From an uncultured Dysosmobacter sp. (lineage in GTDB: Bacteria > Bacillota > Clostridia > Oscillospirales > Oscillospiraceae): a stretch of DNA of 64,000 nucleotides. The stretch's first letter is position 1. Each line of letters opens with the position of its first letter. The notes below the pieces were generated by a model. The model was given only the letters and a program-made list of their open reading frames with translations. It did not search any database and had not been told where the DNA came from. Made by a program: the position numbers and the translations under genes. The DNA lies in contig CANQPD010000008.1 in the NCBI GenBank assembly GCA_947625655.1, positions 40,715-104,714 of the forward strand, read 5' to 3'. Of the stretch, positions 8,516-16,839 are shown piece by piece.

Positions 8516-9934
8516 TCAGGTATTATCCCTGCTGATGGGTTCCCGGATCAGCAGCCGCCGCAGGGCCTTGCCGTTGAAGGGGATCAGCGGATAGAGATAC
8601 CCACGCCCCACCATGGGCTTGGTGGTGGCCAGCAGCACCAGGATGCCCAGCACCCCCAGCGCAAAGCCCCACACGTCGAACACCGCCGTCACCAGCAGCA
8701 GCGCCACCCGCAGCAGCTTGAAGGCGTAGCCCATCTCATAGCTGGGCTGGGCGAAGCCCGCCACGGACACAAAGGCCATATACACCAGCACCTCCGGCCC
8801 CAGCCAGCCCGCCTGGACGGCGAAGTCGCCCAAAATCAGCGCCCCCAGCATGGAGAACGAATTGGACAGGGAGTCCGGCGTGTTCAGAGACGCCAGCTTC
8901 AAAACATCGATGAGGAACTCCACCACCAGCAGCTGGCTCAAAAGGCTCAGTGACGCCGGCTCCGGCGAGGACAGGAATTCCAGCCACTCCGGCAGCCGCC
9001 CCGGCTCGCTGACCATCAGGTACCACGCCGGGGTGATGAGCAGGGAGATCAGAAACACGATGATCCGCAGCAGCCGCAGATAGGTGCCGATGATTGGCGG
9101 GAAGTAAAATTCGTTGGCCTCCTGGGTGAAGTCGAAAAAGGTGGTGGGCAGGATCATCACCGACGGGGAGTTGTCCACCATCAGGACGATGTTCCCCTCC
9201 ATGATGCTGGCGGCGGCGCTGTCGGGCCGCTCGGTGTAGCGGACCTTGGGGAAGGGGTTGTACCACTGCCTGGGCCGGATGGCCTCCGCCACGCTCTCCT
9301 GGGCCATGCTCAAAGACCGCACATCCATGCTCTCCAGCTTCTCCCGGAGCTCCCGCAGCAGCCGCTGGTCCACCTTGTCGTCCAGATAGCACAGCACCGC
9401 GTCGGTGCGGGAGCGGGTGCCCACCTTGTGGCCCTCCATGGTCAGGTGGGGGTCCCGGATGCGGCGGCGCAGCAGGGCCATGTTGGGCACCACCGCCTCG
9501 ATGAAGCCGTCGTGGGAGCCCCGGAGGACCTTGCCGTCCATGGGCTCTCCCACGCCGCGGGTGGGATAGTCCTTGCAGTCCATCAGGGCGCCGCCGGAAA
9601 GGCCCTCCGCCAGCAGCAGGGTCTTTCCCAGCAGCACTGAGGTCACGATATCGTCCACGTCAAAGCTGACGTTGGTCTCGGAAAAGGTGATGAAGCGGTC
9701 GGCGAAGTCCTGCATCCGCGTCAGATGCTCCATGTCCGCCGGCCGCAGGGACAGCCAGAAAGCCCCCATCCGCTCCAGGGTCTCGTCCTTGCCATAGCCG
9801 TCGATGACCCAGATCCGCGCCCGCTTTCCGCCGATGACATAATCCCGGCTGACCACATCGCAGCTGCGGCCCACCCCCAGCACCCCGTCGAACAGGCGCA
9901 CGTTGTCCAGGTAGTTGTCAGAAAGTTTTTCCAT
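8516..9934 (-). CDS. GerA-family spore germination protein, SpoVAF-like
   Basis: 472 residues, matching GerA A-subunit/SpoVAF length (about 480-490). The N-terminal half is a soluble domain ending in a conserved Pro-rich motif (IRPRQWYNPFPKVRYTERP). The C-terminal half has about five membrane segments (from residue ~285). It acts in the inner spore membrane during nutrient or dipicolinate-linked germination. No GerAB or GerAC partner follows, which favours SpoVAF over a complete nutrient receptor. GGAGGTG precedes the ATG, and a SigG-like promoter lies in the 53-bp repeat just upstream. spoVAD and spoVAE are elsewhere in the window. Confidence 0.85.
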   Translation of the reverse strand: MEKLSDNYLDNVRLFDGVLGVGRSCDVVSRDYVIGGKRARIWVIDGYGKDETLERMGAFWLSLRPADMEHLTRMQDFADRFITFSETNVSFDVDDIVTSVLLGKTLLLAEGLSGGALMDCKDYPTRGVGEPMDGKVLRGSHDGFIEAVVPNMALLRRRIRDPHLTMEGHKVGTRSRTDAVLCYLDDKVDQRLLRELREKLESMDVRSLSMAQESVAEAIRPRQWYNPFPKVRYTERPDSAAASIMEGNIVLMVDNSPSVMILPTTFFDFTQEANEFYFPPIIGTYLRLLRIIVFLISLLITPAWYLMVSEPGRLPEWLEFLSSPEPASLSLLSQLLVVEFLIDVLKLASLNTPDSLSNSFSMLGALILGDFAVQAGWLGPEVLVYMAFVSVAGFAQPSYEMGYAFKLLRVALLLVTAVFDVWGFALGVLGILVLLATTKPMVGRGYLYPLIPFNGKALRRLLIREPISRDNT

Positions 9935-9943
9935 GCTCCACCT

Positions 9944-9996
9944 CCGTCAATAAGGGTAGTATGCGCCGGAGACGGGCGGCATATCCATCGCCAAAA
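9944..9996 (-). promoter_or_regulatory. 53-bp direct repeat copy 1 with SigG-like promoter of the SpoVAF-like gene
   Basis: Identical to 11364-11416. Read on the minus strand it contains GGATA (9986-9982), an 18-bp spacer and CATACTA (9963-9957), matching the forespore SigG pattern GNATR/CATNNTA. The start codon of the spore gene is about 16 nt after the predicted transcription start. Confidence 0.6.
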
Positions 9997-10420
9997 TGGA
10001 CTCCCCCGCCCCCGCAGGGGGAGGGGGCCAGGGGGAGGGGGCCCACCGCAACCGCCAAGGAAGGGGATTTGCAGGAGCCTTGCAGGCCAGGGCGGGGGCA
10101 ACTAAGACCCCCCGCCCTGGGGGAGCCCCCGCGCCGCCCAGCGCCGCGACGAGCACCGCAGAGCGCGCCCCACCGAGGGGGGAGCCGGACGCCCGCTGCG
10201 GCCCAAGGGGCCGGGCGGGCACGGCGGGGGGCCCCACACCAGCGCCCCGACAAGCACGCGCGCGACCGCGACCAGGCGCGGGGCGGAGCCGCGCAACCGC
10301 CGCCCGCAGGCGGCGATTGCAACGCGGCGGAGTACCGCTTATGTTTGGACGCGGCCACGCGGCCAAACAACCGTGACGGGTGCCCCCAACGGGGGCGGGG
10401 CCCGGCGCGGCCCCGTATCG
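9997..10420. other. Very GC-rich non-coding segment of the HNH island
   Basis: About 420 bp with no credible ORF. Strong hairpins include the CCAGGGCGGGG stem around 10089-10123, a GTTTGG...CCAAAC hairpin near 10339-10364 and GCCCCC-AAC-GGGGGC near 10380. It could be a structured 3' region of the small minus-strand genes next to it. Base composition is more extreme than that of the neighbouring genes. Confidence 0.5.
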
Positions 10421-10678
10421 TTACGCGCCCCGGTACGTCTCCCATGCCGCCATCCACACCCGCAGGAGATAATTTATCAGGGTGTAGCGTGTCACCCCGG
10501 CTTCCTTGCAACACTGTCGCAGTTTTTCATCCAGGGCCCTTGTGAAACGCGTGGATTCCGTGCGCATGTTGTCCGCGTCCCACTCGTTTTGCCCGTCCCA
10601 CCTCCGCCGCGCCGGGCGCTCTTCCCTTGCCGCCTCGACCGCCGTTTTGTATGCCGCCGTTGACCATCTCGTATCCAT
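10421..10678 (-). CDS. Small protein of unknown function beside an HNH nuclease
   Basis: 85 residues from the ATG at 10678 (AGAAAGGA about 9 nt upstream). The charged N-terminal half is followed by a helical C-terminus (STRFTRALDEKLRQCCKEAG then a Leu-rich helix) that faintly recalls small ribbon-helix-helix or plasmid-type DNA-binding proteins. I do not recognise the family. It lies 152 bp downstream of the HNH gene on the same strand inside the island flanked by 53-bp repeats, so it is probably part of that element. Confidence 0.45.
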   Translation of the reverse strand: MDTRWSTAAYKTAVEAAREERPARRRWDGQNEWDADNMRTESTRFTRALDEKLRQCCKEAGVTRYTLINYLLRVWMAAWETYRGA

Positions 10679-10830
10679 GACGCATCCTTTCTGGAACATA
10701 CGTTCCATTTTGCACTGTCGTTTTCCACGTCTCGTGCCGTCTTCACTGTCAAGGTACCATATGTTGCACTGTCTATCCAAGAAAATCCCCCCATTTTTCC
10801 ACGGAGCCGAAAAAAAGGCGTGCGGGGGAC

Positions 10831-11157
10831 TTATCGCCCCCGTTCGTATGGAGACTGCCCCCGCTCCCAGGGATACCAGTACCCCGCATAGTAGTCCGCG
10901 ACGTACTCCACCGCCGCCTGGGCCAGTTCCACTTGGTCCATCCAGTCCGGCATCTCCGGCCACCGCGTCCCATGTATGACCCCGTGGCAGTACATGCACA
11001 GGGTGATGAGGTTCTCCGGTTCATTGCTTCCCCCCTGGCTCCGCTTGATGACGTGGTGGATTTGAAGCGCCCTGGTCGAATCGCAGATTGCGCACCGGTA
11101 GTGATCCCTGGCGTATACCGCCTTTCTGGTTTTGTTGCTGACGTTTGCGCTTAGCAT
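10831..11157 (-). CDS. HNH endonuclease domain protein
   Basis: 108 residues from the ATG at 11157 with AAGGAGG upstream. The HNH fold is clear: two zinc-knuckle cysteine pairs (CAIC near residue 22 and CMYC near residue 54), an IHHV catalytic segment and NLITLCMYCHGVIHG. This is the compact size seen in phage and mobile-element HNH nucleases. It would nick or cut DNA. It sits in a 1.4-kb island bounded by 53-bp direct repeats and is transcribed from the side carrying a second copy of the SigG-like promoter. No portal, terminase or integrase is near, so it is not a prophage terminase module. Confidence 0.85.
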   Translation of the reverse strand: MLSANVSNKTRKAVYARDHYRCAICDSTRALQIHHVIKRSQGGSNEPENLITLCMYCHGVIHGTRWPEMPDWMDQVELAQAAVEYVADYYAGYWYPWERGQSPYERGR

Positions 11158-11202
11158 CGTGTCGTCCTCCTTTTCAAAGATGCTTCCAGCGCATCACGGC
11201 TT

Positions 11203-11278
11203 GTCAAGGACGCGAAGCGCCGCCCGCAGGCGGCAAGGCCCAGGGGGATCCTTCATCCCCTGGGCCGCAGTCCTTGAC
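11203..11278. other. Three-way-junction structured element upstream of the HNH gene
   Basis: An outer helix GTCAAGGAC (11203-11211) / GTCCTTGAC (11270-11278) encloses a GCCGCC-CGCA-GGCGGC hairpin and a GGCCCAGGGG...CCCCTGGGCC hairpin. It lies in the 5' leader of the HNH transcript or at the end of the mobile island. Confidence 0.5.
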
Positions 11279-11363
11279 TGCCGTGGTATCATCCGCCGAC
11301 AATGAAAAGGAGGGCGACACCCCCTTCCGGTAGACGTCTGCGCCGCAAGGCGCACCCCATTGA

Positions 11364-11416
11364 CCGTCAATAAGGGTAGTATGCGCCGGAGACGGGCGGC
11401 ATATCCATCGCCAAAA
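11364..11416 (-). repeat. 53-bp direct repeat copy 2 with SigG-like promoter
   Basis: Exact copy of 9944-9996 in the same orientation. CATACTA (11383-11377) and GGATA (11406-11402) point toward the HNH gene. This is probably the original upstream edge of the spore gene before the island was inserted. Confidence 0.8.
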
Positions 11417-11429
11417 GGCATCCCGTATC

Positions 11430-11458
11430 TTGCCAAACCGCCCTAAATACGCTACACT
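11430..11458 (+). promoter_or_regulatory. hyi promoter
   Basis: TTGCCA (11430-11435), 17-bp spacer, TACACT (11453-11458), about 35 bp before the start codon. Confidence 0.6.
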
Positions 11459-11493
11459 GTACGAAGACAGATCTGCATGGGAGGGATCACAGG

Positions 11494-12279
11494 ATGACTT
11501 TCACAAAATGCGCCTGCATTGAGACTTTATACACCGAGCTGCCCTTTTTGGAGCGCTTCCGGGCGGCGAAGGACGACGGTTTCGGGGCCGTGGAATTCTG
11601 GAGCTGGACGGACAAGGACCTGGACGCGGCGCGCTCCGCCGCTGACAGCGCCGGCATCGCCGTCTCCGGCTTCAACGGCGACGCGGCCTTCTCCCTCATC
11701 GACCCCGCCCAGAAGGCGGACTATCTGGCTTTTTTGAAGCAAAGCATCGCCGCCGCCAAACAGGTAAACGCCCGGTCCCTGACCATCCACTCCAACGCCC
11801 TGGGGGAGGGCGGCGTGGTCATGGACCCCTGCGGCCATCTCTCCCACACCGTCAAGCTCTGCGCCATGTTCGACACCCTCCGGGACTGCGCCCGGCTGGC
11901 GGAGGCCTCCGGCATCCTTTTGAACCTGGAGGCCCTGAACATCACCATGGACCACGTGGGCAACTTCCTCACCACCACCCAAATGGCGGCGGAGCTGACC
12001 GCCCTGATCGGCTCCCCCAGGCTGAAGATCCTCTACGACGTGTACCACATGCAGCTGAACGAGGGCAGCCTCTGCGGCAACATCCGCGCCTATGCCGGCC
12101 AGATCGGCCACGTCCATGTGGCGGACGCGCCGGGCCGCCACGAGCCCGGCACCGGGGAGATCAACTATCGGGCGGTGTACCAATGCCTGGAGGACGCGGG
12201 CTACCGGGGCCTCATCGGCTATGAGCTGTTCCCCAAAACCACCACCGCCGAGGCCGTCAGGGCCATCATGGCGGACTGA
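11494..12279 (+). CDS. hyi: Hydroxypyruvate isomerase-family TIM-barrel protein
   Basis: 261 residues, the length of Hyi-type sugar isomerases. It is a TIM barrel with the family's metal-binding acidic and histidine residues: NLEALN near residue 150, YDVYHMQLNEG near 187, HVHVADAPGRHEPG near 208 and the final Glu in GYELFP near 250. It probably interconverts hydroxypyruvate and tartronate semialdehyde, or a related 2-keto sugar, in the cytosol. It is monocistronic with its own promoter and ends in a shared terminator facing phoR. The exact substrate cannot be fixed by sequence, because the family also contains other xylose-isomerase-like epimerases. Confidence 0.8.
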   Translation: MTFTKCACIETLYTELPFLERFRAAKDDGFGAVEFWSWTDKDLDAARSAADSAGIAVSGFNGDAAFSLIDPAQKADYLAFLKQSIAAAKQVNARSLTIHSNALGEGGVVMDPCGHLSHTVKLCAMFDTLRDCARLAEASGILLNLEALNITMDHVGNFLTTTQMAAELTALIGSPRLKILYDVYHMQLNEGSLCGNIRAYAGQIGHVHVADAPGRHEPGTGEINYRAVYQCLEDAGYRGLIGYELFPKTTTAEAVRAIMAD

Positions 12280-12286
12280 CTGCAAT

Positions 12287-12322
12287 AAAAGTCCCCGCCG
12301 CTGCCTGCTGGCAGCGGCGGGG
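12287..12322. terminator. Terminator between hyi and the Pho operon
   Basis: A perfect 13-bp stem (12293-12305 with 12310-12322). On the minus strand it is followed by ACTTTTATT, so it serves the phoR end best. Confidence 0.75.
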
Positions 12323-12326
12323 CCGC

Positions 12327-13985
12327 TTATTGCCCGTCCCGGGGGAATATCACAGTAAAGGTGCTGCCCTTGCCCAGCTCGCTGTCCAGCTCCACCCGGG
12401 CGCCAAGATAGGCGGCGCTGTGCTTTACGATGGAAAGGCCCAGGCCTGTCCCGCTGCCGGAATGGCTCTTGTCCACCCGGTAAAACCGCTCGAACACCCG
12501 CTCCTGGGCCTCCCGGGGAATGCCCGCGCCGGTGTCCGCCACCGTCAGCTTCGCCCCGGTTTCGTCCTCGCTCACCGTGACCTTCACGCTGCCGCCGGGG
12601 TGGTTATAGGCCACCGCGTTGTCGCAGAGGTTGTAGATGATCTCTCCGATCATCCGCCCCACGCCCCGGACCCGGGCGTGGGCCCCCTCCAGCGTCATGT
12701 CCACCTGCCGCGCCCTGGCGGCGTTCGCCAGCCGGGAGAGAACCTCCTCCGCCTGTTCATAGAGGTCCACGGTCTCCCACGCCCCGGCGGGGCCGCCCTC
12801 GTCCAGGCGGGAGAGCTTGATGATGTCGCCCACCAGCGTGATGAGCCGCTGGGCCTCCCGGCGGATGTTGCCGGCGAAATGGGCGGTGTCCTCCGCCCGC
12901 ACCATGCCGTTTTCCAAAATCTCCGCCGTGCCCAGGATAGAGGTCAGGGGCGTTTTCAGCTCGTGGGACACGTTGGCGGCAAACTCCCGCCGCAGCGTCT
13001 CCCGCCGCTCCTTTTCCGTCACGTCCAGCACCAGCAGCACCGCGCCGGACAGGGCGCCGTCCTGCTCCACCGGGTTGGCAAAGACCCGGCAGCACCGCCC
13101 GCCCCGGTCCAGCAGCGTTTCACAGCGGCGGCCCTCCAGGGCCTCCTCCACACAGCGGCGGAAGCCCTCCTCCCGGTCCAGGGCCAGGACGCTCTCCCCC
13201 TCCGGGACCGCCTGGGCGTCCAACAGGCGCAGCGCCGCGCCGTTGCAGGAGAGAAGCCGGGTCTCCCGGTCCACCACCAGCAGCCCTTCGCTCATGTGGC
13301 CGGTGATGGCGTCAAAGGTCTCCTGCCGCCGCCGCAGCTCCCACAGCTGGCTCTGGATCTGGCGGTTCTGGCTCCGGAGCTTCCCCACCAGCGGGGCCAG
13401 CTCCTCATAGACCGGCTGGCTGCCGGGGTCGCTCCAATCGATGGCGTTGATGGGCGCCACCAGCCGCCGGGACACCCGTCCCGCCAGCCACAGCGCCAGG
13501 AAGAGGGCCAGCAGCACCACCACCGCCGCCGGCTGCAGCGCCTGCACCACCAGCATCCACAGAGAATACCCGCTGTCTGACAGCCGCAGCACCGAGCCGT
13601 CGCCCAGCCGCAGGGCGTAATACACCGTCCTCTGCGACAGGGTGTCGGAATACCGGGCGGCGCTTCCATGGCCCAGCAGCAGCGCGTCCCGGATCTCCGC
13701 CCGCCCGGCGTGGTTCTCCATGGCGGCGGGATCCTCCCGGTTGTCAAAAAGGACGGTCCCGTCCGCCGCCACCCAGGTGACGCGGCGGCCCTCCGGCAGG
13801 CCGCTTTCCAGATAATCGGCCCCCGCCAGCTCCACGCTGTGGGCGATGTAGGCGGTGGTCTGGGCCAGCTCCGCCGTCAGCCGGTCCTGAAAATAGCCGT
13901 ACAGCACCCCCATGACCAGCACCAGAACGGCCAGCAGCACCGCCAGCGACACCGCCAGGATGGAGCGGAAGATCTGCCGTTTCAT
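12327..13985 (-). CDS. phoR: PhoR-type phosphate sensor histidine kinase
   Basis: 552 residues. N-terminal membrane anchor (8-30), an extracytoplasmic sensor of about 115 residues, a second membrane segment (about 150-175), HAMP/PAS region (190-320), dimerisation domain with the phospho-accepting His341 in NVSHELKTP, and an ATPase domain ending with DTGAGIP and GTGLGLSI. It autophosphorylates and passes phosphate to the adjacent response regulator. Its ATG overlaps the regulator's stop (ATGA), so the two are translationally coupled. The genomic link to pstSCAB-phoU supports phosphate sensing. Confidence 0.93.
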   Translation of the reverse strand: MKRQIFRSILAVSLAVLLAVLVLVMGVLYGYFQDRLTAELAQTTAYIAHSVELAGADYLESGLPEGRRVTWVAADGTVLFDNREDPAAMENHAGRAEIRDALLLGHGSAARYSDTLSQRTVYYALRLGDGSVLRLSDSGYSLWMLVVQALQPAAVVVLLALFLALWLAGRVSRRLVAPINAIDWSDPGSQPVYEELAPLVGKLRSQNRQIQSQLWELRRRQETFDAITGHMSEGLLVVDRETRLLSCNGAALRLLDAQAVPEGESVLALDREEGFRRCVEEALEGRRCETLLDRGGRCCRVFANPVEQDGALSGAVLLVLDVTEKERRETLRREFAANVSHELKTPLTSILGTAEILENGMVRAEDTAHFAGNIRREAQRLITLVGDIIKLSRLDEGGPAGAWETVDLYEQAEEVLSRLANAARARQVDMTLEGAHARVRGVGRMIGEIIYNLCDNAVAYNHPGGSVKVTVSEDETGAKLTVADTGAGIPREAQERVFERFYRVDKSHSGSGTGLGLSIVKHSAAYLGARVELDSELGKGSTFTVIFPRDGQ

Positions 13986-14662
13986 ACCGTCTCCCCCTTT
14001 TCCAGGGGGATCTTATAGCCATAGCCCCGGACGGTCTCGATGTACGCCCCCGCCTCCCCCAGCTTCTGCCGCAGGGTGCGGACGTGGACATCCACCGTGC
14101 GGCTCTCGCCGGTGAAGGCGTAGCCCCACACCTCTTCGATGAGCCGCTCCCGGGAGAGGACCTGCCCCCTGTTTTTCAGCAGCAGGCACAGCACCTCGAA
14201 TTCCTTCTGGGTCAGGACCACTGCCCTGCCCGCCGCCGTCACGGTGTGGCCCGCCGGGTCCACCGCCAGGGTGCCGCAGCGGAGCGTCTGGGGCTCCGCC
14301 TCTGTCCGCCGCAGCAGGGCCCGGATGCGGGAGAGCAGCTCCAGCATCCCAAAGGGCTTGGCCACATAGTCGTCTGCCCCGGCGTCCAGCCCCAGGACCT
14401 TGTCAAATTCCGTCCCCCTGGCCGTCAGCATGATGACGGGGAGCTTGGCCGTGGCAGGCGCGGCGCGGAGCTTTTTCAAAACGGACAGCCCGTCCTCCTC
14501 CGGCAGCATCACGTCCAGCAGCGCCAGCGACGGCACCCGCTCCGCCACCGCCGCCCAAAATGCCGAGGGCAGCGCAAAGCCGCGGCTCTCCATCCCCTGG
14601 CTGTTCAGGGTGTAGACCACAAATTCCCGGATGCTGTCATCGTCTTCCAGTAAGTAGATCAT
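13982..14662 (-). CDS. phoP: PhoP/PhoB-type response regulator
   Basis: 226 residues from the ATG at 14662 (AAGGAGG 6 nt upstream); an upstream in-frame ATG would add 13 non-conserved residues. Receiver domain with the phospho-acceptor Asp50 in LLDVMLPEEDG and the KPF signature. The OmpR-type winged helix at the C-terminus (TVDVHVRTLRQKLG, then VRGYGYKI) binds direct-repeat boxes. It should activate pstS under phosphate limitation; candidate boxes are at 19679-19707. Confidence 0.93.
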   Translation of the reverse strand: MIYLLEDDDSIREFVVYTLNSQGMESRGFALPSAFWAAVAERVPSLALLDVMLPEEDGLSVLKKLRAAPATAKLPVIMLTARGTEFDKVLGLDAGADDYVAKPFGMLELLSRIRALLRRTEAEPQTLRCGTLAVDPAGHTVTAAGRAVVLTQKEFEVLCLLLKNRGQVLSRERLIEEVWGYAFTGESRTVDVHVRTLRQKLGEAGAYIETVRGYGYKIPLEKGETV

Positions 14663-14708
14663 GGAAACCTCCTTGCCGTCTCCCCGGGCGGCGGGATGCA
14701 CGCCGCCC

Positions 14709-15368
14709 TCAGATCAGCTGCTGCTCGTTGATCATCAGCTTGAATTGCAGCCCCAGCTTTTCCGCCGCCTTCCGGCACAGGATCATCCGCTGCATGAAGA
14801 TCTCAAAATAGTCCATCACAGAGCCGTATTTCGTATCCACGGACAGCTTCAGCTTGATGAGGGTGTGCTCCTCGTTGATCTTCAGCTGGGACTTCTTCAC
14901 CGAGTAATTCACCCGGTCGTGGATATCAAAGCTGGACATGTCCTGGTTCCGCACCCGGCTGCGGCGGACGTCGGACTTGTCCGCCAGGATCAGCGCCGCC
15001 GCCACGGCGTTCACCGGCAGGCCGGTGCCCTCGTCGTGGTTGCCGATGGCGGTGACGATGGTGGCGATCTCCTCCGGGTCGCAGTCCAGGTTGTCCAGGA
15101 TGCGGAAGGCCATCACCGCGCCGGACTGGGAGTGGTCGATGCGGTTCACCAGATTGCCGATGTCGTGGAGATAGCCCGCGATCTTCGCCAGCTCCACCGT
15201 CCGCGCCGGATAGCCCAGGGTCTCCAGGATATACCCCGCCGTCTCCGCCACCACCGTCACATGGGCGAAGCTGTGCTCCGTAAAGCCCAGGGCAATCAGG
15301 GACTCGTCCGCCCGCTGGATATAGACGCGGATGGCCGGGTCGTTTTTTACCTGTTCATAAGTCAGCAT
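14709..15368 (-). CDS. HD-domain phosphohydrolase in the Pho operon
   Basis: 219 residues from the ATG at 15368 (AGGAGG 6 nt upstream). An HD metal site lies in the AGYLHDIGN segment, with His in EHSFAHV and in GNHDEG upstream and downstream, as in HD-type nucleotide or phosphate hydrolases. It sits between phoU and phoP. Clostridial pho operons often carry such a gene, but its substrate is unknown; a role in a phosphate-linked nucleotide signal is conjecture. Confidence 0.8.
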   Translation of the reverse strand: MLTYEQVKNDPAIRVYIQRADESLIALGFTEHSFAHVTVVAETAGYILETLGYPARTVELAKIAGYLHDIGNLVNRIDHSQSGAVMAFRILDNLDCDPEEIATIVTAIGNHDEGTGLPVNAVAAALILADKSDVRRSRVRNQDMSSFDIHDRVNYSVKKSQLKINEEHTLIKLKLSVDTKYGSVMDYFEIFMQRMILCRKAAEKLGLQFKLMINEQQLI

Positions 15369-15411
15369 AGCCGTCCTCCTGTTTCCTGAGGACGGCCATG
15401 CCGTCCCCTCT

Positions 15412-16059
15412 TTAGTTACTTGCCGGGTGTATCCCCGTGATGCTGTACTCCACCCACTCCGCCACATTGGTGGCGTGGTCGCCGATGCGCTCCAGGTACT
15501 TGGCCACCATCAGCAGGTCCAGCCCCTGTCCGCCATAGGCCGCATCGGCGGCGATCAGGCCGATCAGCTCACCCTTCACCTGGTCAAACAGGGCGTCCAC
15601 CCGGTCGTCGGCGGCGCAGACGGCCCGGGCCAGGGCCAGATCCCTTTTTACAAAGGAATCCACGCTGTCCGTCACCATGGCGATCACCGCCCGGGCCATG
15701 TCCGCGATGTGCAGGACACGGCTGCCCTCCGGCATCCGCACATGCTCCGTCAGCTCCGCGATGTCCGCCGCCTGGTCGCCGATGCGCTCCAGGTCGGAGA
15801 TCATCTTCAGGGCGGAGGAGATGGTCCGCAGGTCCCGGGCCACCGGCTGCTGCTGGAGCAGCAGCTTCAGGCAGAGGTTCTCCACCTCCCGCTCGGCCTG
15901 GTCGATCTCCCGCTCCTTTTCCATGGCGGTCTCCGCCAGGGCCTGGTCGCCTTTCAGCAGGGCCTCCGCGGCGGCGGAGATGGCCTCCTCGCACAGCGCG
16001 CCCATCCGGATCAATTCCACATGCAGCTCGCCCAGCTGCTCGTCAAACTTATTTCTCAT
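15412..16059 (-). CDS. phoU: PhoU phosphate-signalling protein
   Basis: 215 residues forming two repeated three-helix PhoU domains, each with the metal-binding E/DxxxD-type motif (LERIGDQAADIAEL near residue 95 and LERIGDHATNVAEW near 195). It links the Pst transporter to PhoR and shuts off the response when phosphate is plentiful. It follows pstB by 13 bp and has GAGGAGG-type ribosome signals, so it is part of the same transcript. Confidence 0.95.
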   Translation of the reverse strand: MRNKFDEQLGELHVELIRMGALCEEAISAAAEALLKGDQALAETAMEKEREIDQAEREVENLCLKLLLQQQPVARDLRTISSALKMISDLERIGDQAADIAELTEHVRMPEGSRVLHIADMARAVIAMVTDSVDSFVKRDLALARAVCAADDRVDALFDQVKGELIGLIAADAAYGGQGLDLLMVAKYLERIGDHATNVAEWVEYSITGIHPASN

Positions 16060-16072
16060 TCCGCGCTCCTCC

Positions 16073-16828
16073 TCAGCCGAACCGTCCTGTGATGTAGTCC
16101 TCGGTGCGCTTGTCCGTCGGATTGGAGAAGAGCTGCTCCGTTTTCCCGAATTCCACCAGATCCCCCAGCAGGAAGAACGCCGTGTTGTCAGAAACCCGGG
16201 CCGCCTGCTGCATGTTGTGGGTCACCATGACTACAGTATACTTATTTTTCAGTTCCATTGCAAGGTCTTCGATCCGGGAGGTGGAGATGGGGTCCAGGGC
16301 GCTGGTGGACTCATCCATCAGCAGCACCTCCGGCTCCACCGCCAGGGCCCGGGCGATGCACAGCCGCTGCTGCTGGCCGCCGGAGAGGCCCAGGGCGCTC
16401 TTTTTCAGCCGGTCCTTCACCTCGTCCCAGATGGCGGCGGAGCGGAGGGACTCCTCCACGATCTCGTCCAGCTTCACCCGGGACCGCACGCCGTGGGTCC
16501 TGGGGCCGTAGGCCACGTTGTCATAGATGCTCATGGGGAAGGGGTTCGCCTTTTGAAACACCATGCCGATGCGCTTGCGCAGCCAGGTGGGGTCCACGCC
16601 GCTCTCATAGATGTTCTCTCCCCGGTAATCCACCTCCCCGGTGATCTTCACAGTGGGGATCAGGTCGTTCATCCGGTTCAGCGTCCGCAGGAAGGTTGAT
16701 TTTCCGCAGCCGGAGGGACCGATGAAGGCGGTGATCTCATGCTCGGGGATATCCACGGTCACATCGTGGAGAGCATGGTTCTGTCCGTACCAGAGGTTCA
16801 GGTTTTTTGCTTGTAAAATGGCAGCCAT
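16073..16828 (-). CDS. pstB: Phosphate ABC transporter ATP-binding protein PstB
   Basis: 251 residues, standard PstB length. Walker [10 protein letters not shown] at 37-45, ABC signature LSGGQQQR near 147, Walker B VLLMDEST, and the switch His in MVTHNMQQA. It powers phosphate import with PstA and PstC at the membrane. The gene sits in the conserved order pstS-pstC-pstA-pstB-phoU on the minus strand. Confidence 0.97.
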   Translation of the reverse strand: MAAILQAKNLNLWYGQNHALHDVTVDIPEHEITAFIGPSGCGKSTFLRTLNRMNDLIPTVKITGEVDYRGENIYESGVDPTWLRKRIGMVFQKANPFPMSIYDNVAYGPRTHGVRSRVKLDEIVEESLRSAAIWDEVKDRLKKSALGLSGGQQQRLCIARALAVEPEVLLMDESTSALDPISTSRIEDLAMELKNKYTVVMVTHNMQQAARVSDNTAFFLLGDLVEFGKTEQLFSNPTDKRTEDYITGRFG

Positions 16829-16839
16829 AGGGGCCTCCC

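Noticed and set aside
9997..10545. Plus-strand frames in the GC-rich part of the HNH island
   Set aside because: Arg/Pro/Gly-rich low-complexity products expected by chance at this base composition, with no ribosome sites.
10831..11157. Prophage terminase HNH module
   Set aside because: No terminase, portal, capsid or integrase genes nearby; the island is only 1.4 kb.
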